Shown: one piece after another, positions 50,885 to 57,997 of the stretch
Position numbering within the stretch: position 1 is the first letter of the stretch
Layout: each line of letters starts with the position of its first letter
NCBI GenBank assembly: GCA_903845155.1
Contig: CAIMWN010000047.1
Coordinates: 1 to 60,255, forward strand
From: Oligoflexia bacterium
GTDB taxonomy: Bacteria > Bdellovibrionota > UBA1018 > CAIMNF01
Length of the DNA: 60,255 nt
Direction of reading: 5' to 3'
The notes under the pieces: model-generated
The model's database searches: none
What the model was told of the DNA's origin: nothing
What the model saw: the letters and a program-made list of their open reading frames with translations, nothing else
Made by a program: the position numbers and the translations under genes

Positions 50885-51575
50885 AATTTTTTCAGATGGT
50901 GCAGAAAAAGATTCGCTTTTGAAGATGAATCAAAATCCACTCGTGAGTGGGATGACTACCAATCCATCGTTGATGAAAAAAGCGGGCATCAGTGATTATC
51001 GTGAGTTCTGTAAAGACATTCTCACGCATATTAAAGAGAAGCCCATTTCATTTGAAGTGTTTGCAGATGATTTCGTCACCATGGAAAAACAAGCCCGTGA
51101 AATAGCAACTTGGGGTAAGAATATTTACGTAAAAATTCCAATCCAAAACAGTAAAGGTGAGTCGGCCATTCCTTTGGTTAAAACACTCACTCAAATTGGG
51201 ATTAAACTGAATGTCACTGCGATCTACACCGTTGAACAAGTCGTGGAAGCTTGCCAAGCACTCCGCAATGGTGCTCCATCTATTGTATCGGTATTTGCAG
51301 GGCGTGCGGCTGACTTAGGCCATGACCCAGTTCCTACCTTGACTGCTGCGGCTCAAGTTTGCGCCGAGTACGGTGATCAAATTGAGTGCCTTTGGGCATC
51401 GACTCGCGAAGTGTACAATATTCTTCAAGCCGAGCAATGTGGCTGTAAAATCATTACGGTTCCTTTTGATGTGCTTGCTAAACTCGAAGGCTCTTTTAAA
51501 TCACTGGCTGATTTAAGTTTGGATACGGTTCTTACTTTTAAGAAGGATTCTGAGGCGGCGGGGTTTAAGCTGTAA
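50856..51575 (+). CDS. tal: transaldolase, small TalC/MipB-like form
   Basis: 239 aa cytoplasmic TIM-barrel aldolase. Motifs: KIFSDGAEKDSLLKMNQNPLVSGMTTNPSLMKKAG (phosphate loop and N-terminal signature), SFEVFADDF, NIYVKIPIQN (Schiff-base Lys), NVTAIYT and SVFAGRAADLGHD, with CLWASTREVYNI further on. It links the pentose phosphate pathway and glycolysis by moving dihydroxyacetone units, or acts as fructose-6-phosphate aldolase; the two cannot be separated here. ATG 50856 follows AAAGGTG at 7 nt, located inside the preceding gene. Confidence 0.92.
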   Translation: MKSKRQYKIKIFSDGAEKDSLLKMNQNPLVSGMTTNPSLMKKAGISDYREFCKDILTHIKEKPISFEVFADDFVTMEKQAREIATWGKNIYVKIPIQNSKGESAIPLVKTLTQIGIKLNVTAIYTVEQVVEACQALRNGAPSIVSVFAGRAADLGHDPVPTLTAAAQVCAEYGDQIECLWASTREVYNILQAEQCGCKIITVPFDVLAKLEGSFKSLADLSLDTVLTFKKDSEAAGFKL

Positions 51576-51807
51576 GAGTTGCTGCGTCAGGTACTCGATG
51601 CCTTGGTAAGATATCACTTTCATACAAGGGTTTTAAATCATGTGAGGTGAGGGGGCGATTTTTGATATCATCTTTATTTCAGTGCCCCAGGAGTATTCAA
51701 CTAAATATATGTAATTTACCCAAGTGAACTCACTCGTAATTATATAGTACTTGATTTAATTGGTCGTAAATTATACACTCCGCACAGATTAGGAATATTC
51801 CAAAAGT

Positions 51808-52719
51808 ATGTATTTTATAGAATGGTCCAAGCACAACTTTATTCTGCTACTCGTTGGGATTCTGTTCACATTGAGCAGCGAAGCGAATGGACTTTCCCAT
51901 TGCGAAACGGTGGAAGAAACGGTGATTGCGCCTTGGGGTGAGGTCATTCATTATTTTGTTTTTTTGCCAAAAGGGTACTCACGGGAACGGCATTATAGTA
52001 CCCAATATTTTTTGCATGGATTGGGTGGAAATCGTTACTGGCTGAATGATTTTGGCATGTGCGGTCTGCTGGATCAGTTAGTAGACGAAGGCAGAAATCC
52101 CTATGTCATTGTTGCGCCTGAAGGTGGCAATACTACGTACTGGGCAAATGGGGCTCAGAACGGCAAGAACATGGGTGATTTTCTATCAAAGACGCTGATT
52201 GCCGATGCGCAAAGTAAATACTCTCTCATTGATCTCGTTGAGGCACGTCAGATCGCAGGAATTTCTATGGGTGGAACATCAGCCATACGCGAACAGCTCC
52301 GGCAACCCGGCATTTGGGGTTCTACCGTCGCCCATAGCCCCATAGTGAGAACCTTTGAGGAAGCAACCAAAGATTTTCCAGACGTATTTGGCACACTCCG
52401 TGATTTTCAAGGACTCGATCCATTTTCCCTGATTAAGATTCATCATAAAAAACTTTATGGAAAATTATTCATGGATGCAGGTGGCGGTGATTTTGGTTTT
52501 TGGAATGCAAATAATCTCGCCAATTTATTAAAAGAAGAAGGGGTTCAGGGCGAATTTCGCATGGGTGAAGATGTGAATGCGAAGCACGACCCTGGCTATT
52601 GGAATTTTCATTATCACACGCGACAAGCGAAGGATGCCCCGTCGACGGATTATATTCCGAACAGTTACAATTATATGCTTTGGGATTGTGAGCACATCAT
52701 CAAACCCATTAAGTTATAA
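51808..52719 (+). CDS. secreted alpha/beta-hydrolase esterase
   Basis: 303 aa, esterase-D/antigen-85-like family. After an N-terminal signal sequence (~1-26), YFVFLPKGYSRERHYSTQYFLHGLGGNRYWLND gives the start of the fold with the HGLGG oxyanion loop. QIAGISMGGTSAI contains the nucleophile Ser. LFMDAGGGDFG supplies an acidic residue and WNFHYHTRQA or the nearby KHDPGYWNFH the His. It should act on acyl esters outside the cytoplasm; the substrate is unknown. The ribosome site is weak (TAGGA is ~14 nt away), and the gene stands alone on this strand after a 232-nt gap with no recognisable gene. Confidence 0.82.
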   Translation: MYFIEWSKHNFILLLVGILFTLSSEANGLSHCETVEETVIAPWGEVIHYFVFLPKGYSRERHYSTQYFLHGLGGNRYWLNDFGMCGLLDQLVDEGRNPYVIVAPEGGNTTYWANGAQNGKNMGDFLSKTLIADAQSKYSLIDLVEARQIAGISMGGTSAIREQLRQPGIWGSTVAHSPIVRTFEEATKDFPDVFGTLRDFQGLDPFSLIKIHHKKLYGKLFMDAGGGDFGFWNANNLANLLKEEGVQGEFRMGEDVNAKHDPGYWNFHYHTRQAKDAPSTDYIPNSYNYMLWDCEHIIKPIKL

Positions 52720-52836
52720 GCGTCATATTAAGTAATTGAGTTGATTAATTACATAAAAACTATTTATTGATGTGCTAAATAGCCTTAATGTAATAATCTA
52801 GTCGCAAAATTTGTGAGCACATTGTATTGTTCGCTG

Positions 52837-52950
52837 ATGTTGAAACGAGCTAGTTTTTTTTCCCTGTTCGCTCTGCTCTCCGTTCTCTCTTTGGATGGCA
52901 TTCCTCCTGCTCATGCGCAGGAAAATCCCACACCTACGGATCTCACATAA
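52837..52950 (+). other. signal-peptide-coding segment cut off by an in-frame TAA
   Basis: ATG 52837 opens a 37-codon frame: a basic start (MLKRAS), hydrophobic core FFSLFALLSVLSL and cleavage-type end (PPAHAQ), then ENPTPTDLT and TAA at 52948-52950. The same reading frame is open again right after the TAA and continues without a break into the 1135-residue ORF. The natural reading is one secreted protein whose signal peptide is separated by a single stop codon. A TATTGT hexamer lies 6 nt before the ATG. Confidence 0.6.
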
Positions 52951-53019
52951 CTTCCTTCACTGCAGCGCTTAAGACAAAGATCTACGTGGACAGAGAATGA
53001 CACTCATACTGCCGTTTCT

Positions 53020-56000
53020 TTGGTGCGCAAATATCTGACGAGTACTAACCAAGATTGGCCCATTGATTGTCGATTTGATTTAAGTGCTCCCATTCGGTCC
53101 GAGTATGAACCATTAGAAGAGCGAACCACTGTTGAAAACCATCTGCGTAAGATGAGCATTCCATTGGTAATGTTCGATCAAGATGGTGTTTGGAGCGATT
53201 TGATCAATCCAGTTGCGTTCCAGCTTTTAAAACCAAATGCTCCCGAATGGAAAAAATTTCAAGAAAAAGAGCTTCCTCGAATTGATGCCTTTTTGAGAGC
53301 GGGCTATCAAGCGAGTCCGCCTTATGGTCCTTATGGTTTTAAGACGTTGCGGATCGAAGGGTATGAGGAGATTTGTCCCGACATTCAACGCTATCTTACC
53401 GCTCGTTATAAGGCCTATCCATCCGGAATTGAGTGTGGTGTAAAGCTTACCGACGAAGAGAAGTCAGCGGCATTTCAGCAAAATGGTTCTCCCACTTTTT
53501 TCATCTCTGCGTATAAGCTCAGTTACCCGTATGCGTCGGGGTATCATTATCAGGTTCTTCGGTTGTTAGACTGTACCTTTCCGGTAAAGGCGCTCGCACG
53601 GGAGGGCTCACTCAGGGATGATCGAAATCTAAATACCCACACCGCTACAACGCGAGCTGAAATAGGGGAAGTAAAAAGCACGCGCTATCATGAAAATCGA
53701 GTTCGGCGACAGGCCGCGAGAAAGGAGAAAAACGAAGATAAGCTAGAATCTCGAATTGAAAAGAACAAGGAAAAGGTTGAAGCAATTGAAAATAAGAAAA
53801 CCTTAGAGGCGATGGAGCGATTTGAGAAACAATTTGAGACACGTTGGATTCCCCAGGATGATCAAAATGAAAAACCCACGCCTCTTACTCAACCTGGCCA
53901 CGAGTTGGTGCGGTTTTTTGGCAAAATAAATCAACATTCATTAGATAGTAAAGCCCAGCTTGCCTCAGACGAATTCCATTTGAGTACTCTCCTCGACAAG
54001 GTCACCGTGGAGGAGAAAAAATATCAGGACATGGTTAATCATAAATATGGCACGAACGACCATGTATTGGATGTGAGACTTTCGTCTGATGAGCCCTTTA
54101 CCATCGCTGAGGTACCGCTTGATTCACCCGTATCGACTTCGGATTTGGTCAAGATAGTAAATTATGTTTCCACATTGACTGATACTTGGTTAGTAGGTTG
54201 CCGTGGTTATTCGTTGATTCAGTCAGATGAAGTCGGAGGGCAATACCCAAAACGCAGTAAACTTCGCTGTATGGTTCCTCATATTTTAGTTAAGACGAAG
54301 CTGGGTACACCCGGCTTTCATGAAGTAAAAATACCTTATCCCGCGATCATGAGAGCGCTCAAGGCGATCACTAATCATTGCAATGTATTAACGGGGACTA
54401 AAAACATTCATCAAGTTGGCTTTAAACGGTTTACGCTTTTCAGATACAAGGGAAAAAGGACTCAGATTGATGACAGTTATTATGCATTAAAGAACAAAGT
54501 CATCGGTCGAGAAATTGAAGTCGGCGGTGGGATTCGCGGCCGCATTCTTGATCAGTATACTAAGCTTCCAGTTGTTAATGCTCATGCTTCTATTCAAAGT
54601 ATTTTTGGCCGACAAAGTGTGCTGACGGATGCAAGTGGAAATTACTTATTTCAAACTGTTCCTCATCGCGGTTTGAAAATGGAAGTGGATGGAGTGCATT
54701 CCAAATATCAGGATGGGAGTGGACCGATTACAGAATTGAAGGTTGCCGAGGTCGCCAGTCAGCCTGATTTTTATCTTGAGCCAAGACGAGTTACCGTTCG
54801 CGGAAAGGTGAGTGAGACTTTTCATCCCAAATACGGGAGTGGTTTGAAGGGAATTCGGGTTGCCTTTGTTGGATTTGAAACCAAACTCTATGCTGACACG
54901 ACGACTGATGGGTCTTATGAAATTAAGAATGTCCCTGCCTCCCTCACCAAAGTCATGAGTCACGATCCCACTCGTGGTCACGACGACGGCGCCTTAACCG
55001 TTGACCTCGATCCAGAGCATGACAACAATTCAGTAAACTTAAGCATGGTTCCTCGTCTCACTGTGTTGACGGGTAAAGTCACTATCCCGAACGGGCGCGC
55101 ATTAAGTGGAATGACTGTTCAACTGGATAATGGAGCTGTGTGCACAATCATTACTGATAAAAATGGAGATTTTGAATGTAAGGATATTCCGGTCACCACG
55201 AAAACAATTACCGTCTTGCCTGACGCGGAGAGGATTTATCTCAGTAACTCAGAACCCCTGGATCACATCACCGCTTATGAACATAATGTTAAAAATGTCA
55301 TTGTGCCTTATTCTCGAAGCGATGTTTCTGGTCGAGTAATGGACATTGTGAGTAAAACTCCTATTGCAGGAGCAATGATATGGGTGGATGGAGGCAAAGA
55401 GCGATACCACGCTACGAGTGACCAAAACGGCTACTATCTCATTACCGAAGTGCCTGAGACCGCTCGAGTTCTTCGTATTTCCACTCCCGGAAATATCTAC
55501 ATTGATCACCCGAGGAATATTGATCCGCTTCCAGCGCCTGGAAAGGATGTGTTCCATCAAAATTTCAATCTGGTTCCCCGTTCCTATACAAAAAGCAGAA
55601 TCGTATTTATTCTTACTTGGAATGAGCGTCAATGGGATTTAGACTCACAGCTATTTTTCCCCAATGATATGCACCTCTATTACAAAACTTTAAATGATGC
55701 ATCTATTCCGCTCAGCGGTGGAGCATCGCTTGATCGGGATGATACCGGCAATAATGGTCGTGAGACGACCATTGTGAATCTACAAGGAGGAAATACTAAA
55801 CTTGCAGGAAATTATTCTTTCCTCGTCTATCAATATCAAGACCAAGGAATTCGTTTCGTCGACGCTGATGCACAAGTTGATGTTTATCGGGATGGAGAAT
55901 TTTGGAAGCAAATCAAACCGGGAGCAGGAACCGGGCGCCTTTGGTATGTGGCCGACGTGAGTGGCACCGATGTTCGTGAAATTAACCAATTTCCGACTGA

Positions 56001-56427
56001 TATTCAAAGTGAAATTGCAAAGATTACCGCTAGTATCACTGACCGAGAAAACGCATTGAAGGAAACAAAATCGTCACTGGTCCAAGATGCAGATCACATC
56101 TCTCAAATGGCCAAAGACAACGAGACCAATCTTCAATCGCTCAATGATGCCAAAGACAACCTGGCTCATCCTCAAGGTGGTGGCGATGTCTATACCGCGC
56201 TCGAACTCAAGGCTCGTAAAAAAGAGTTAAGAGATTTGATAAAAGCGCTGAAGGACAAGATTGCCTTATATCCAATCCAATTACAGAAGGCGAAACTTGC
56301 ACTTCAAGACAAAGAAGATCAGATACCTAAAACAGAAGAAAAGCTAAAAGCGGATAAGGAAGCATCGCTCCAGCAAATCAAAGATCTAGAAAAGAACATG
56401 GCCATGAGTCTGAAGAATTATCGTTAA
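53020..56427 (+). CDS. large multi-domain secreted protein, interrupted after its signal peptide
   Basis: Longest downstream ORF, 1135 aa from TTG 53020; the frame actually opens at 52951, right after the TAA noted above. Residues 1-225 have no recognised domain. A Lys/Glu-rich coiled coil follows (~225-280; KEKNEDKLESRIEKNKEK). Four carboxypeptidase-regulatory-like Ig folds occupy ~503-560, ~588-645, ~680-730 and ~765-815, each with the G-x-V...G...V...T(D)xxGxYxxxxVP pattern. A segment FILTWNERQWDLDSQLFFP (~860) resembles DUF2135/YfaP-type domains with a WDLD metal-like site. A C-terminal coiled coil covers ~1000-1135. As it stands the ORF lacks a signal peptide and ribosome site, so it is either a recently broken gene or needs stop-codon readthrough. 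Surface or periplasmic location is inferred. Confidence 0.65.
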   Translation: MVRKYLTSTNQDWPIDCRFDLSAPIRSEYEPLEERTTVENHLRKMSIPLVMFDQDGVWSDLINPVAFQLLKPNAPEWKKFQEKELPRIDAFLRAGYQASPPYGPYGFKTLRIEGYEEICPDIQRYLTARYKAYPSGIECGVKLTDEEKSAAFQQNGSPTFFISAYKLSYPYASGYHYQVLRLLDCTFPVKALAREGSLRDDRNLNTHTATTRAEIGEVKSTRYHENRVRRQAARKEKNEDKLESRIEKNKEKVEAIENKKTLEAMERFEKQFETRWIPQDDQNEKPTPLTQPGHELVRFFGKINQHSLDSKAQLASDEFHLSTLLDKVTVEEKKYQDMVNHKYGTNDHVLDVRLSSDEPFTIAEVPLDSPVSTSDLVKIVNYVSTLTDTWLVGCRGYSLIQSDEVGGQYPKRSKLRCMVPHILVKTKLGTPGFHEVKIPYPAIMRALKAITNHCNVLTGTKNIHQVGFKRFTLFRYKGKRTQIDDSYYALKNKVIGREIEVGGGIRGRILDQYTKLPVVNAHASIQSIFGRQSVLTDASGNYLFQTVPHRGLKMEVDGVHSKYQDGSGPITELKVAEVASQPDFYLEPRRVTVRGKVSETFHPKYGSGLKGIRVAFVGFETKLYADTTTDGSYEIKNVPASLTKVMSHDPTRGHDDGALTVDLDPEHDNNSVNLSMVPRLTVLTGKVTIPNGRALSGMTVQLDNGAVCTIITDKNGDFECKDIPVTTKTITVLPDAERIYLSNSEPLDHITAYEHNVKNVIVPYSRSDVSGRVMDIVSKTPIAGAMIWVDGGKERYHATSDQNGYYLITEVPETARVLRISTPGNIYIDHPRNIDPLPAPGKDVFHQNFNLVPRSYTKSRIVFILTWNERQWDLDSQLFFPNDMHLYYKTLNDASIPLSGGASLDRDDTGNNGRETTIVNLQGGNTKLAGNYSFLVYQYQDQGIRFVDADAQVDVYRDGEFWKQIKPGAGTGRLWYVADVSGTDVREINQFPTDIQSEIAKITASITDRENALKETKSSLVQDADHISQMAKDNETNLQSLNDAKDNLAHPQGGGDVYTALELKARKKELRDLIKALKDKIALYPIQLQKAKLALQDKEDQIPKTEEKLKADKEASLQQIKDLEKNMAMSLKNYR

Positions 56428-56541
56428 CCGTGATGATGTTCATGGGCCTGATGTAGGGTGTTCGTAGATTTTAGCCTCGAAATTAAATGAAAACCATTCA
56501 CAGATTGGGCGGATGAAGATGATTTGCAAGTCTTTGTTCAC

Positions 56542-56570
56542 TTGATTAATGTGCTCAAGTAATGTATCAT
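56542..56570 (+). promoter_or_regulatory. sigma-70-like promoter of the Ig-like small protein gene
   Basis: TTGATT (56542-56547), 17-nt spacer, TATCAT (56565-56570), then 7 nt to ATG 56578, placing the predicted transcription start at the start codon. Confidence 0.5.
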
Positions 56571-56577
56571 TTCCGAA

Positions 56578-56988
56578 ATGAAAATGAATAAAATAAATAT
56601 AAGTTGCGTCGCTCTACTCTTATCACTCTTCACTGCACCTTCGAGTCATGCATCCATTCACGGTAGTCTAAAATTTATTGTCGAGCCAAATGCCACGAGC
56701 AAAACTGATGAGCTTTTCGCTACACAGCCTCAGGTAGAGGCTGTTGATGAGTTGGGGAGTCGTAATAAAGATTTTAATGATTTGATTGTATTTAAGTTGT
56801 ATTCCAGTTCCAATTGCAAAGGCGTATTCACCTATGATGGTATTATCGCTACTAATGCGGTGAATGGTCTTGCTCTATTTCACGACTTTAAGATTTCACA
56901 GGCTGGAACCTATTATTTAAGCGCTGAAGATTTCTTTGGTCATAAAGTTTGTTCTATTCATCCTGTAGTAGTGGATGCAAGTCGTTAA
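56578..56988 (+). CDS. small secreted Ig-like domain protein
   Basis: 136 aa with a signal peptide (cleavage near SSHAS). The single mature domain matches bacterial Ig-like folds of adhesins and invasin-type repeats: LKFIVEPNATSKTDELFATQPQVEAVDELGSRNKDFNDLIVF, then NGLALFHDFKISQAGTYYLSAED. The last block (G.A.F.(D/N).xIxxAGTYxLxA) is especially typical. Two Cys (SNCKG, KVCSI) could pair. It has no anchor, so it may associate with a larger surface partner such as the upstream multi-domain protein. The ATG is 7 nt from the -10 and lacks a Shine-Dalgarno; a second in-frame ATG at 56584 is possible. Confidence 0.68.
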   Translation: MKMNKINISCVALLLSLFTAPSSHASIHGSLKFIVEPNATSKTDELFATQPQVEAVDELGSRNKDFNDLIVFKLYSSSNCKGVFTYDGIIATNAVNGLALFHDFKISQAGTYYLSAEDFFGHKVCSIHPVVVDASR

Positions 56989-56996
56989 TTCATTCT

Positions 56997-57842
56997 CTAT
57001 TTCGCTTGCTGAGCCGCTTTTAATTTTTTCTGCACATCCAGCAGCTCGTTCCGTAAAGCCTTCATTGTTTTCTGAGCATCCGTTTTTGCTTGATTCAGAT
57101 TCACGAGCTGCTCCTTCAGGAATGCAATCTGTGATTCTGTTGAACTCTTCATGATTTGAAAATTGTTTTGAGAATTAATCGCCTCATTACCGAGCGCTGC
57201 AGTATCGTTGTAGCTTTGCTCATTCAAATTTTCTAAGTTTGAATCAATGGCAGCAATCTCATCCTCTGTTTTTTGAATAGAGTTTTGAATTTGAGCTTCC
57301 TGATTGGGTTGATCGGTATAGGTAGCATTGAGTGATAATTCGTAAAGCGTCCGTTGGGCTACGCGCTCTTGTCGTTCGAGTGCCCGTTCTCGCGCTTGAA
57401 GGTGGGCAATCGTTTGAGCTGCAAGTGACTGTTGGAGGTGCATTCTCATGCTCGCCGTTTTTTGCACAGAACTCTGTGCGCTTTGATATTCCTTGAGCTG
57501 GTTCTGTAAAACGACCAACTCTGACCTGGTTTCTGCGATTTGTTGAGCAATGGCCGGCTCAGCCGCATCAGTGATCTGCTGTTTTAAGGTTTGTTCATCT
57601 TCAATAAGTTCATGAATAATATCCGCCTTGGTCTGAGTGGGTGAAGGACTGGCGCTGTTGGTGCCGATTGCTGCTTGAGCGGCTGGAGTTGGTGTAGTGG
57701 CGTTCGGCGAAGCGGTCGGTGTGTTTTCAACTGTCGGAGTGGTGATGGTCCCTGAGTTGCTCAGGCGTGATCGGAGTGAAGTGTTCCAAAAGAGCAGCAA
57801 TCCGATTAAAAAGGCCAATACGGTAATGATTGTATTTTTCAC
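56997..57842 (-). CDS. membrane-anchored coiled-coil protein
   Basis: 281 aa. One N-terminal TM helix (TIITVLAFLIGLLLFWNTSL), then a Ser/Thr/Pro/Ala linker (~30-70; TPTVENTPTASPNATTPTPA), then almost continuous heptad-rich coiled coil to the end, ending in KKLKAAQQAK. It has no enzymatic motif. It probably spans the periplasm as a structural rod or tether. It is divergent from the large helical protein at the right edge and convergent with the Ig-like gene, from which it is separated by 8 nt. Confidence 0.75.
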   Translation of the reverse strand: MKNTIITVLAFLIGLLLFWNTSLRSRLSNSGTITTPTVENTPTASPNATTPTPAAQAAIGTNSASPSPTQTKADIIHELIEDEQTLKQQITDAAEPAIAQQIAETRSELVVLQNQLKEYQSAQSSVQKTASMRMHLQQSLAAQTIAHLQARERALERQERVAQRTLYELSLNATYTDQPNQEAQIQNSIQKTEDEIAAIDSNLENLNEQSYNDTAALGNEAINSQNNFQIMKSSTESQIAFLKEQLVNLNQAKTDAQKTMKALRNELLDVQKKLKAAQQAK

Positions 57843-57959
57843 TCCTCCAAATTAGGGCAAAGCCCGTGGTACCGCAAGTGCTTTTCGCGGTAACTATGGT
57901 GAATTTTTAGTGTTTTAGCTCGAAGAAATGCAGTGATGACTCAAAGCGCAAAGATTTGA

Positions 57960-57988
57960 TTGTCAATTAAATTTATTTAGTATATAAA
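57960..57988 (+). promoter_or_regulatory. sigma-70-like promoter of the partial gene at the right edge
   Basis: TTGTCA (57960-57965), 17-nt spacer, TATAAA (57983-57988), 5/6 in each box. Only 9 nt separate it from ATG 57998, so the mRNA would have almost no leader. Confidence 0.65.
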
Positions 57989-57997
57989 ACCCGTACT

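Noticed and set aside
52760-52782. CTATTTA/TAAATAG hairpin and the similar CTTGA/TCAAG hairpin at 56541-56559
   Set aside because: Both hold a TGTGCT loop, but each stem is short and AT-rich; the likeness is too weak to claim a shared operator.
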